DNA from: Novosphingobium taihuense
GTDB taxonomy: Bacteria > Pseudomonadota > Alphaproteobacteria > Sphingomonadales > Sphingomonadaceae
Direction: 5' to 3'
DNA length: 64,000 nucleotides
NCBI RefSeq assembly: GCF_007830315.1
Contig: NZ_VLKJ01000001.1
Location: forward strand, 682,001-746,000
Shown here: positions 8,878 to 17,712 of the stretch, piece after piece
Layout: each line of letters opens with the position of its first letter
Numbering within the stretch: position 1 is the stretch's first letter
The notes under the pieces: model-generated
Told to the model about the DNA's origin: nothing
The model's input: only the letters and a program-made list of their open reading frames with translations
The model's database searches: none
Made by a program: the position numbers and the translations under genes

Positions 8878-9741
8878 ATGTGCGATGAGATCACCGAAGC
8901 CGAAAACACCGCGTTCTTCCTCAATCGCCGCGAATTCGCAGGGCTTGGTGCAGGCGCCGCCGCACTCGTAACGCTGCCGGGATGCGCCACGGCAGCCGAG
9001 GCCCCCACCGCGAGCCGCGACGTTGTGATCGACACGCCCGATGGCAAGGCCGACGCGTTCTTCGTCTACCCGAAGAAGGGCAAGCACGCCGCCGTGATTA
9101 TGTGGCCCGACATTGCGGGCCTGCGCGATGCCTACAAGACCATGGGCACCCGCCTTGCCGCTGCCGGTTATGCGGTGCTCGTCGTCAACCAGTATTACCG
9201 CTCCAGCCCGGCCCCGATCCTGAATTCGCTGATGGAGTGGCGGTCTGACGCTGGGCAGAAGAAGCTGAAGCCGATGATCGCCGCGATCACGCCTTCGGGC
9301 ACCACGACCGACGCCGCCGCCTTCGTCTCGTGGCTCGATGCGCAGAAGGAAGTGAACTCGAAGAAGCGCATCGGCTCGTGCGGCTATTGCATGGGCGGCC
9401 CCTTCACCGTGCGCACCGCGTTTGCAAACCCGGCGCGCGTGGGCGCGGCGGCTTCGTTCCACGGCGGCGGCCTTGTCGGGCCGGAAGCTGACAGCCCGAT
9501 CAACCTGATCGCCAAGACCCGCGCCGCCTACCTCATCGCCATCGCCAAGAACGACGACGAACGCGCGCCAAAGGAAAAGACCCAGCTTCGCGCCGCTGCC
9601 AATGCTGCAAAGCGCCCCGCCGAGATTGAGGTATACCCGGCGCAGCATGGCTGGTGCACGCTGGATGCGCCGATCTACGACAGGACGCAGGCGGAGAAGG
9701 CTTGGGGGCGGATGCTGGCTTTGTTCAAGGCGAATTTGTGA
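8878..9741 (+). CDS. dienelactone hydrolase family protein with export signal
   Basis: An alpha/beta hydrolase of 287 residues in the dienelactone hydrolase family. The nucleophile is the cysteine of GYCMGG, and the histidine in PAQHGW completes the expected triad. The N-terminus carries a Tat-like RREFAGLGAG motif followed by a lipobox-like LPGC. It is therefore probably exported and perhaps lipid-anchored, which is unusual for an enzyme whose classical role is cytosolic lactone ring opening. I chose the ATG preceded by GGAGA over an in-frame start 90 nt upstream, because it places the twin arginine near the N-terminus. The substrate is unknown. Confidence 0.88.
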   Translation: MCDEITEAENTAFFLNRREFAGLGAGAAALVTLPGCATAAEAPTASRDVVIDTPDGKADAFFVYPKKGKHAAVIMWPDIAGLRDAYKTMGTRLAAAGYAVLVVNQYYRSSPAPILNSLMEWRSDAGQKKLKPMIAAITPSGTTTDAAAFVSWLDAQKEVNSKKRIGSCGYCMGGPFTVRTAFANPARVGAAASFHGGGLVGPEADSPINLIAKTRAAYLIAIAKNDDERAPKEKTQLRAAANAAKRPAEIEVYPAQHGWCTLDAPIYDRTQAEKAWGRMLALFKANL

Positions 9742-9835
9742 GGTGTGGGGCCGGTTTTGCAGGGTTTTTAGTGAAAGCCGTCCATCCGGATACGACGCAG
9801 TTGCAGCCATTCGGCGCGTGGCTTATCGTCTTAGC

Positions 9836-10300
9836 GTGATACGCCTACTGATATACGGGGGGCTAGCGAGCTTCAGCCTTGCTTCGTTTCCGGCCTTGGC
9901 TTGCTCGCCGCTTGACCCGCAGTTATTATCGACACAAGAAATCACAAGTTCCACTAAGGAACGCCTAAAGTACGCTGACGTAATAATTGACGGTGTCGTC
10001 GTAAGTGACAACGATCGCACATATCTCAAGCCAATTAAAGTTTGGAGAGGAAAGACTGTTAAGCGCTACTATATAGATAATAACCATTGCGGCGTTATCT
10101 TGCCGCATGGTGATAAAGTGCGAGCTTTGTTGGAGGGGGATGGGTCGCACTTCATCATGATGCGCCCTCTCCGTGGGCGAAGGGCCGATACAAGGTTGTA
10201 TGATAGAATTATCGACAACCACTTGGGTGAGACTCGCCCGGCAGGCTATGAGAACGGAAGCGGGCAACGTTTCGCGCCACCGATAAAGTGGCCACGCTAA
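9836..10300 (+). CDS. exported protein of unknown function, AT-rich
   Basis: A 154-residue protein starting at a GTG, with a clear signal peptide (LLIYGGLASFSLASFPALAC). The mature part has at least two cysteines and a mixed strand pattern (YADVIIDGVVVSDNDRTYLK, VWRGKTVKRYYIDN) that suggests a small beta domain. I recognise no family. The base composition is strikingly lower in GC than all neighbours, with codons such as ATA, TTA and AAT. That supports recent horizontal acquisition. No RBS of good quality is visible before the GTG, so the start is moderately uncertain. Confidence 0.65.
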   Translation: MIRLLIYGGLASFSLASFPALACSPLDPQLLSTQEITSSTKERLKYADVIIDGVVVSDNDRTYLKPIKVWRGKTVKRYYIDNNHCGVILPHGDKVRALLEGDGSHFIMMRPLRGRRADTRLYDRIIDNHLGETRPAGYENGSGQRFAPPIKWPR

Positions 10301-10364
10301 GCGACTGCTTCCCACCCCGTTCCCGCCGACGAGGCACTTTAATACTCTACCCAAAAGCCGCCGT

Positions 10365-10463
10365 CGCCCCGGGCTTGACCCGGGGCCCCGCTGCCTTTGC
10401 GCGAGTTGGTGGCGTCAGCTTGGCCGAAGGAGAAAAGCGGGATCCCGGGTCGAGCCCGGGATA
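10365..10463. repeat. REP-like inverted pair
   Basis: CCCGGGCTTGACCCGGG at 10368 and CCCGGGTCGAGCCCGGG at 10444 are each near-palindromic, and they are reverse complements of each other with one mismatch, about 60 nt apart. Extragenic palindromes of this kind are widespread in alphaproteobacteria. Confidence 0.75.
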
Positions 10464-10485
10464 ACGGGGGTTGAAAAGGGCGTAC

Positions 10486-10592
10486 CCCTCCCCCTTGAGG
10501 GGGAGGCTGGGTGGGGGTGCGCTGTGCTGAGAGGCAGTCGCGAGGCTGGGCCTCGCTCCCCCACCCCTGCCCCTCCCCGGTGGGGAGGGAGG
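10486..10592. repeat. large imperfect palindrome of G/C runs
   Basis: Two hairpins, CCTCCCCC-ttga-GGGGGAGG and CCCTCCCC-ggt-GGGGAGGG, bracket GGGTGGGGG and its complement CCCCCACCC. The whole stretch can fold into one extended structure. It fills the gap between the AT-rich orphan and the GFA gene; the GFA transcript may end here. Confidence 0.65.
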
Positions 10593-10596
10593 AGCG

Positions 10597-10959
10597 TCAG
10601 TTCTTTGAGCCCTCGATCAAGATCGGGCGCAAAGTCGCAGTATCGAGACCGTCGAGGCACCCGGCGTTAATTGCAAACTTGTCGGGCAGCTTGCGCATTC
10701 GGTGGAAGGTGTAGCAGCCACATATCGAACAGAAGTAGTGGATCGCAACACCAGTGTTGAAGCGGTATTCGTTCAACGCATCGCGCCCGGTCACAATGAC
10801 CAGATCGGACTCTGCACACCGCAACATGATCGAATTGCGCCGCCTGCACATCGAGCAGTCGCAAAGGACAGAGTAGGACGGATCGCATTGTGCCGTGAAA
10901 CGTACTGCCCCGCAGTGACAAGCACCGCTAAACGCTTGCAGCACGCTGGCCACCGTCAT
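10597..10959 (-). CDS. GFA family zinc-binding protein
   Basis: A 120-residue member of the family named after glutathione-dependent formaldehyde-activating enzyme. It carries the family's zinc-ligand cysteines in CHCGAVRF, CDCSMCRRRN and CSICGCYTFH. Most members have no proven activity, so the name should not be read as a function. It lies just downstream of the NmrA-type reductase gene. A TTG at 10968 would overlap that gene's stop by 4 nt; I chose the ATG nine bases further in. Both candidate starts have poorly spaced ribosome binding sites. Confidence 0.82.
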   Translation of the reverse strand: MTVASVLQAFSGACHCGAVRFTAQCDPSYSVLCDCSMCRRRNSIMLRCAESDLVIVTGRDALNEYRFNTGVAIHYFCSICGCYTFHRMRKLPDKFAINAGCLDGLDTATLRPILIEGSKN

Positions 10960-10964
10960 GCCCC

Positions 10965-11882
10965 TCAAGCCCCCCGCAGCATCTCCGCATTGTCCTCGAT
11001 CATCTGGCGGACCGAGCGGGCCTTGCGCCCCGTCAGGCGCTCCACATCGTCGGTGCGCAGCTCCAGAAACCCCTCGCGGATGGCGCGGCCGAAGCTGACC
11101 ATGTCGTCGCTGTTCCAGGGGATGCCAGCGACTTCGAGATCGTCGACCGGGCGGCGGGGCACGCCCATCGCGTCGAACATCGCGTATTGGCCTTCGTCGT
11201 CGAGCGAGACGTGTTCGACGGGGCGTCCGGTCACTTCGGCCATGATCGCGGCGACTTCGCCGAAGGCCTGCAGGTCGGGGCCGGTGATGTTGTAGATCTG
11301 GCCTTCATGTCCCGTGCCGGTCAGCACGGCGACGGCGCTTTCGATGCAGTCATCGCGCCAGACCATCGCCTCGCGGCCTTCTCCGGCGTTGGAGAACCAC
11401 TTGCCGCTCTGGATCACGCCGGGGCCTGCCATCAGGATCATCGCATCCGCATAGTGCGCGTCGCGCAGCATGGTCCAGCCGCAGCCCGAGGCGCGGATCA
11501 GGCGTTCGGTCTCGATATGGTCGTGGCGGACTTCGGCGGGGTTGGCGGGATCGTCGATGCCGATGAAACTGGTGTAGATCACGTGCTTCACACCTGCTGC
11601 TGCGGCCGCATCGATAGCCGCCTTGTGCTGCACCACGCGCGCGCCGACGCGGGTGCCGGAGATCAGCAGCATCCTGTCAGCGCCCTGCACCGCTTCGGCC
11701 AGCGTTTCCGGCTTGTCGAAATCGCCATAGCGCACGGTGCAGCCTTGCGCGGCGCGCTCAGCCAGTTTTTCCGGCTTGCGGGTGATCAGGATGAGATCTG
11801 CGGCGCGGCCCTGCGCGATCAGGCGGTCGGTGACGCCACGGCCATAGTTGCCCGAGGCTCCGGTGATGACGATCCTGCCCAT
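10965..11882 (-). CDS. NmrA-type NAD(P)-binding oxidoreductase
   Basis: A 305-residue Rossmann-fold protein of the atypical short-chain dehydrogenase/NmrA group. The nucleotide-binding motif is TGASGNYGRG near the N-terminus, and RYGDFDKPETL matches the second acidic position. Related proteins include quinone oxidoreductase QorB and the regulator NmrA. No YxxxK catalytic pair is obvious, which is typical of this subgroup. It is the first gene of a leftward pair with the GFA protein. Confidence 0.85.
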   Translation of the reverse strand: MGRIVITGASGNYGRGVTDRLIAQGRAADLILITRKPEKLAERAAQGCTVRYGDFDKPETLAEAVQGADRMLLISGTRVGARVVQHKAAIDAAAAAGVKHVIYTSFIGIDDPANPAEVRHDHIETERLIRASGCGWTMLRDAHYADAMILMAGPGVIQSGKWFSNAGEGREAMVWRDDCIESAVAVLTGTGHEGQIYNITGPDLQAFGEVAAIMAEVTGRPVEHVSLDDEGQYAMFDAMGVPRRPVDDLEVAGIPWNSDDMVSFGRAIREGFLELRTDDVERLTGRKARSVRQMIEDNAEMLRGA

Positions 11883-11903
11883 TTAAATCCATCCTCTTTA
11901 CGT

Positions 11904-11985
11904 GCTCCCCCGCGCAGGCGGGGGCCTCAGTCGGTTTACTGAAGGGTTCCGTAACAACACCGAGGCCCCCGCCTTCGCGGGGGCA
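11904..11985 (+). repeat. double-hairpin intergenic repeat, copy A
   Basis: A 5' hairpin with arms CCCCCGC/GCGGGGG, a core with GTCGGTTTA and CCGTAACAACACCGAGG, and a 3' hairpin CCCCCGC-cttc-GCGGGGG make up the element. Two further copies occur in this window, one inverted. Confidence 0.8.
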
Positions 11986-11994
11986 CAAACCTGT

Positions 11995-13476
11995 CTAGGC
12001 GAGCGAATCCAATTGCGCCTGCGGCACCCACCAGCCGTGCACCTGCGGGCGCAACCGCGTCGGGATGTTGACCTTGGCGACGGGCCCCGCGCCGATGTTC
12101 CCCGCATCGACCACCCACGCCTCATGCACGAACTGGTTGTCGCCGATCTGCTGATCCATGATAAACACCAGCCAGCCGTCCTTTGCCGGATCGGTGGCAG
12201 GCACATGCACCGGCTCGTTGAACCCGGCCATCGGCGGCAAGGCGAGCGCATTGGTCACCTGCGGGGTGGCTGTGTCCATTCCGTCCAGCCGCAGCAGCAT
12301 GTTGAAGCTGACGCCCACCGGCCCTGCGAACAGCGGCGGCCCCTGAAGCTGCGGGTTCATCGAAAGCATGAAACCGGTCTTGTAAGGCCGCCCCTGCAGC
12401 CTGGCCGGGATCACCGGGAAATCGCCGGGAGGCCCGATGATCATTTCGGTCACCTCGCCGCCCTCGCTGCGCGGATCGACCGTCCAGCGGGTGAGCGCGC
12501 CAACCACGTCCTGCGGCCCCATGTGGATGCCCGACGGTTCGCGGATGAAGGCGAAGGCGTTGGTATTGTTGAGGCAGGCGTCGAAGTGGAGCATGCCCTC
12601 GGCATCCTCCCACGCGTTCATCATGTGGTACGAATGGCAGCCCTTGGGACCCTTGAACCACTTGATCTCGCTGACATCGCCATAGCGCGGCATCACGCCG
12701 AGCCATGAGTCCAGTTCGGGCTGATGATGCCAGTGCTCGCCCCCAGCCTTTAGACGGTCAAGATCCGCCGTCGTCGGATAGATCGGGAACAGCGCGTAGT
12801 TTTCGCTGATCGTGAAATCGTGCATCATCGCGCAGTAGGGTGCGTCGAACCATTGCTCTGACTTCAGCGTGCCATCTGGCGCGACGACGCAATAGGAGAC
12901 CTTGGTCGAAGCCTGCCCATCGGCCTCGTAGCCGTAGAAGAACAGCTCACCCGTCTGCCCATCGATCCGCACGTGCGCGGTCATCGTTTCAGACTTCAGC
13001 GCACCGCCGAAATCGTAGGAGCCGAGCGTTTCCAGCGTCTTTGGATCAACGCGATAGGGCCGCCCGTCCTCCTTGGCCATGAGCAGGCGGCCAGCGTGCC
13101 AGACCGGCGTAGTATTGGCCACGGTTCGGTCCACGCCCTGCACCGAGGCGTCATCGGTGAAGGGGTTGCGGTACTTGCCGAACAGCGCCTTCCGGGCGGC
13201 TTTCTCGGCCTTGTAACGCGCGGTTTCGACATACTTTTGTGCGAAATCAGCCGTGCCATCTTCGTTGAACGACAGGCGGCTGACCATGCCGTCGCCCGAC
13301 AGGGTGTGGTCATTGTCGAACATCGGCGGGAATGCCGGATCGGGCACGGCGCGATAGAAGCTGCCGCGCACTTCAGGCGGCAGATCGCCTTCGACCTTCA
13401 GGCCGCGAATGTCGACCTCCTGGCCCACCGGCTCATTCGCGCCGGTGAAATAGATCGTCTGCGGAAACGCGCCCAT
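11995..13476 (-). CDS. carotenoid oxygenase family, lignostilbene-dioxygenase-like
   Basis: A 493-residue non-haem iron dioxygenase of the RPE65/carotenoid cleavage family. The four iron-binding histidines can be placed in TAHVR (168), MMHDF (219), YHMMN (284) and QVHGWW (480). This spacing matches bacterial stilbene-cleaving enzymes such as LsdA and NOV1, which split the central double bond of lignin-derived stilbenes to two aromatic aldehydes. No signal peptide is seen. It stands near the lig cluster, which would degrade the aldehyde products after conversion to protocatechuate. A 21-bp palindrome upstream suggests dedicated repression or activation. A carotenoid substrate cannot be excluded. 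Confidence 0.9.
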   Translation of the reverse strand: MGAFPQTIYFTGANEPVGQEVDIRGLKVEGDLPPEVRGSFYRAVPDPAFPPMFDNDHTLSGDGMVSRLSFNEDGTADFAQKYVETARYKAEKAARKALFGKYRNPFTDDASVQGVDRTVANTTPVWHAGRLLMAKEDGRPYRVDPKTLETLGSYDFGGALKSETMTAHVRIDGQTGELFFYGYEADGQASTKVSYCVVAPDGTLKSEQWFDAPYCAMMHDFTISENYALFPIYPTTADLDRLKAGGEHWHHQPELDSWLGVMPRYGDVSEIKWFKGPKGCHSYHMMNAWEDAEGMLHFDACLNNTNAFAFIREPSGIHMGPQDVVGALTRWTVDPRSEGGEVTEMIIGPPGDFPVIPARLQGRPYKTGFMLSMNPQLQGPPLFAGPVGVSFNMLLRLDGMDTATPQVTNALALPPMAGFNEPVHVPATDPAKDGWLVFIMDQQIGDNQFVHEAWVVDAGNIGAGPVAKVNIPTRLRPQVHGWWVPQAQLDSLA

Positions 13477-13490
13477 GACCTTACCCTCAC

Positions 13491-13511
13491 CCTATCATTT
13501 GTTACGATAGG
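13491..13511. promoter_or_regulatory. palindrome upstream of the lignostilbene-dioxygenase-like gene
   Basis: CCTATC-N9-GATAGG is a perfect 6-bp inverted repeat with spacer ATTTGTTAC, 15 nt upstream of the start codon. Its position fits an operator over the transcription start. The spacer resembles the MarR half-site TTTGTTAGT. Confidence 0.55.
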
Positions 13512-13533
13512 TGTAGCGCGTTCCCGCCCAAGA

Positions 13534-14322
13534 TCAAGCCCACCAGTATGCGGTCGCGCGCATTTCGATGCTGACGCGGGGCGGGGCATTGGCAGGGCAG
13601 CCGGGCAGGTCGAACGCCACGTGGGGCACGTGATGCGCGCGGGCGGGATCACTGTCGTTGGTCTTGAACAGCACCGCCTCGTCGATGGTCATCTGCGAGA
13701 ACCAGTGCCAGCGGTGCGCAGCGTTGTGCGCCACCACCAGCCCTTCGAACGACCACTCCGGCTTGCCCGGCTCGTCAAACACGGCATCGGCGAGGATCAG
13801 GTCCTGGGGCGCAAGACTGCGCGCGTCGCAGAACGCCAGCGGCACGTCCTGCGGCGGCGGCGAGATCGCGCGCCAGACGTTGTAGTGTGCGCAGCGCACG
13901 AAGGGACGCCCGTTCGCCCCGCGCTCGCCAAACTGCTGCGCCGTAAGGTCCGAGATGTCGATATGGGCAAAGCGTGCGGGCATCGAGTTGTTGAGGCTGC
14001 CTGCCTTCCCGCTCCTTTCGGAAAAGCGCAGCAGGCCCGGCGCGCCGACATGGACGAAGTCGGCATTGGTCTGCGCCTGCACCAGTTCCTCGATCTCGCG
14101 CATGTGGATGCGCGCGACCTGATCGCGGTCTGCAAAGTCGGTAACGGCGCTCTTGTGCGCGATGATCTCGAAGCCTTCGCGATCGATGCTGGCGCCCAGA
14201 CCCCGCGCATCGGTCATTGCCATTGCCACGAGGGAAATTTCGACCTCGTCCCGCTCATGCGCATTGGCATAGTAGCGCGGGCGCGTGAACTTGCGGCCCG
14301 AATAGGCAATCAGCGCATCCAT
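13534..14322 (-). CDS. CmcJ/NvfI family oxidoreductase-like protein
   Basis: A 262-residue protein resembling the CmcJ/NvfI group, named after cephamycin 7-alpha-methoxylation protein CmcJ and fungal relatives. Landmarks are a central RCAHYNVWRAISPPPQDVPLA, then DARSL and HRWHWFSQMTIDEAVLFK. I start it at MDALIAYS because GAGGAGA lies six bases upstream; the frame is open for another 52 codons. In secondary metabolism such proteins modify small molecules, and here the neighbours suggest an aromatic or stilbene compound. It is expressed away from the lig genes and toward the lignostilbene-dioxygenase-like gene. The function is unproven. Confidence 0.75.
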   Translation of the reverse strand: MDALIAYSGRKFTRPRYYANAHERDEVEISLVAMAMTDARGLGASIDREGFEIIAHKSAVTDFADRDQVARIHMREIEELVQAQTNADFVHVGAPGLLRFSERSGKAGSLNNSMPARFAHIDISDLTAQQFGERGANGRPFVRCAHYNVWRAISPPPQDVPLAFCDARSLAPQDLILADAVFDEPGKPEWSFEGLVVAHNAAHRWHWFSQMTIDEAVLFKTNDSDPARAHHVPHVAFDLPGCPANAPPRVSIEMRATAYWWA

Positions 14323-14376
14323 CCTTGTCTCCTCACCGGCCCGCTTGTTGGCGCGGGTCCGTGTAACTCCCCAACG

Positions 14377-14403
14377 AAAAAGGCCCGCTGTTTCCAGCGG
14401 GCC
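14377..14403 (-). terminator. intrinsic terminator after ligC
   Basis: A 9-bp perfect stem GGCCCGCTG/CAGCGGGCC with a 4-nt loop is followed, reading leftwards, by TTTTT. It lies 11 nt past the ligC stop codon. Confidence 0.9.
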
Positions 14404-14413
14404 CTTCATCAGA

Positions 14414-15358
14414 TCAGCCAGCGGCCAGCTGCTGTTCCAGCTCGCCCAGCACGCGGTAGCAATCGAGCACCTTGGCAACCGAGCTGTTCGGCTCGCGCCC
14501 CTCGCGGATCGCGGCGATGAATTCGCGGTCCTGCAGTTCGATGCCGTTCATGCTGACGTCCACCTTGGAGACGTCGATGGGCTCTTCCTTGCCGTTCACC
14601 AGATCGTCGTAGCGTGCGATGTAGGTGGCGGTATCGCCGATGTAGCGGAAGAAGGTGCCGAGCGGGCCGTCATTGTTGAACGACAGCGACAGGGTGCAGA
14701 TTGCGCCACTTTCGCTCTTGAGCTGGATTGACATGTCCATGGCGATGCCCAGTTCCGGGTGGATCGGGCCTTCGACGGCATTGGCCTTGACGATCTTGCC
14801 CGCCTGGTAGGCGAACAGGTCAACCGTGTGCGCGGCGTGGTGCCACAGCAGGTGGTCGGTCCACGAACGCGCCTCGCCCTTGGCGTTCATGTTCTTGCGG
14901 CGGAAGAAGTAGGTCTGCACATCCATCTGCTGGATGTTGAATTCGCCAGCAGTGATCTTGTTGTGCACGTACTGGTGCGAAGGATTGAAGCGGCGGGTGT
15001 GGCCGACCATGCAGACCTTGCCGGTTTCCTGCTGAACCCGCAGGACTTCCTGTGAATCCGCCCAGCTGTCGGCCAGCGGGATCTCGACCTGCACGTGCTT
15101 GCCAGCCTTCATGCAGGCGATGGCCTGCGCGGCGTGCATCTGCGTCGGCGTGCACAGGATCACGGCGTCGACGTCGTCACGCTCAAGCGCTTCTTCCAGT
15201 TCAGTGCCGGAATGCTTGGCGCCATACTTCTCAGCAACGGCCGCAGCCTGCTCTGCGCGGCGGCTGATGATCGAGGTGATTTCGACGCCGTCGATGTTCT
15301 TGAGGCCGTCGAGGTGCTTTTCGCCGAACGCGCCGGCGCCTGCCAGGGCTATGCGCAT
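14414..15358 (-). CDS. ligC: 4-carboxy-2-hydroxymuconate-6-semialdehyde dehydrogenase
   Basis: A Gfo/Idh/MocA-family NADP-dependent dehydrogenase of 314 residues, the length I expect for Sphingobium LigC. It oxidises the ring-cleavage product of protocatechuate (in hemiacetal form) to 2-pyrone-4,6-dicarboxylate. The nucleotide-binding motif GAGAFG is at residues 7-12, and CTPTQMHA and the EIPLAD segment follow the family pattern. It lies downstream of ligA and ligB, but a terminator-like hairpin separates it from ligB, so its expression may differ from theirs. Confidence 0.93.
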   Translation of the reverse strand: MRIALAGAGAFGEKHLDGLKNIDGVEITSIISRRAEQAAAVAEKYGAKHSGTELEEALERDDVDAVILCTPTQMHAAQAIACMKAGKHVQVEIPLADSWADSQEVLRVQQETGKVCMVGHTRRFNPSHQYVHNKITAGEFNIQQMDVQTYFFRRKNMNAKGEARSWTDHLLWHHAAHTVDLFAYQAGKIVKANAVEGPIHPELGIAMDMSIQLKSESGAICTLSLSFNNDGPLGTFFRYIGDTATYIARYDDLVNGKEEPIDVSKVDVSMNGIELQDREFIAAIREGREPNSSVAKVLDCYRVLGELEQQLAAG

Positions 15359-15374
15359 GTCTGTTCCCTTTCCT

Positions 15375-15407
15375 GAAAAAGCACCGGGCGGCTGTGGAGC
15401 CGCCCGG
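15375..15407 (-). terminator. terminator-like hairpin between ligB and ligC
   Basis: A perfect 10-bp stem CCGGGCGGCT/AGCCGCCCGG with a 4-nt loop is followed, reading leftwards, by TGCTTTTT. It lies inside the lig operon, so it may be a partial terminator or an RNA-stabilising hairpin for the upstream messages. Confidence 0.75.
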
Positions 15408-15428
15408 CAAGGGTGGATGGGTTGAAAA

Positions 15429-16686
<1,258 letters not shown>

Positions 16687-16690
<4 letters not shown>

Positions 16691-17712
16691 AGGCCCCTCT
16701 CCTTCAGCTTGGCGTCGAGGCGCGGGAACACGCGGCGTGCGTTGCCCTCGAAGATCGCGTGGCGTTCGGCATCGCTGATGTCGAGAGCGTCGACATAGCG
16801 TTTGGTATCGTCGAAATAGAACCCGGTGGTCGGATCGATCCCGCGCACCGCGCCGACCATTTCCGAGCCGAACAGGATGTTCTTGTTCTCGATCACGTCG
16901 GCCAGCAGGTTGATCCCCGGCTGGTGATAGACGCATGTGTCGAAGAACACGTTGTTCATCAGGTGCGTGTCGAGACCGGGCTTCTTGAGCATGTCGGCAA
17001 GGCCGCGATAGCGCCCCCAGTGATACGGCACCGCGCCGCCGCCGTGCGGGATGATGAAGCGCAGGGTCGGGAACTTGCTGAAGAGATCGCCTTCGAGCAG
17101 TTGCATGAAGGCGATGGTGTCAGCCGCGATATAGTACCCGCCCGTCGCATGCATCGCCGGGTTGCAGGAACCTGAGACGTGGATCATCGCCGGAACGTCC
17201 AGCTCGCACATCTTCTCGTAGAACGGGAACCAGAACTCGTCCGTCAGCGGCGGGTGCTTGAAGTGGCCGCCACCCGGATCGGGATTGAGGTTGCAGCCGA
17301 TGAAGCCCAGCTCGTTCACGCAGCGCTCCAGCTCGGCGATCGAGCTGGTCATGTCCGCTTCCGGCGACTGCGGCAGCATGCACACGCCCGCAAACGTCTC
17401 GGGGTAGAGCCCCACCACGCGCGCGATCAGGTCGTTGCAGACCTGCGCCCACTTCACCGCGACCGACTGGTCGCCCACGTGCGGGGCCATGGCCGAGGCG
17501 CGGGGGCTGAAGATCGTCATGTCCGCGCCGCGCTCCTTGAGCAGGCGCAGCTGGTTCGATTCAATCGTCTCGCGAATCTCGTCATCGGAGATTTCGGGAT
17601 ACGGCGGGCACTCGGTCCCGGCCTTGAATGCGGCCTTCTGCTTCTCGCGCCACTCGTCGTGCGCCTTGGGCAGCACGGTGTAGTGGCCGTGGCAGTCGAT
17701 GATCATGGTCAT
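16687..17712 (-). CDS. ligJ: 4-oxalomesaconate hydratase
   Basis: An amidohydrolase-superfamily protein of 341 residues, the same length as Sphingobium LigJ. It adds water to the oxalomesaconate keto/enol product to give 4-carboxy-4-hydroxy-2-oxoadipate. Metal-binding residues are the N-terminal DCHGHY, HVSGSCN and IPHGGGAVPYHWGR, with the C-terminal aspartate region in FDTCVYH and FGSEMVGAVRG. It overlaps the upstream oxidoreductase gene by 4 nt and ligA by 4 nt, so the arm is one translationally coupled operon. Confidence 0.94.

Noticed and set aside
10365..10592. Repeat-rich stretch considered as a CRISPR array
   Set aside because: The repeats are palindromic, unequal in type and not separated by regular unique spacers.
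11904..11985. Repeat A considered as a simple terminator only
   Set aside because: The same ~85-bp unit with a conserved core occurs three times, so it is a dispersed element even if it can also terminate transcription.
16691..16936. N-terminal extension of ligA in its open frame
   Set aside because: It lies inside ligJ, and the GTG start gives the exact length known for LigA.
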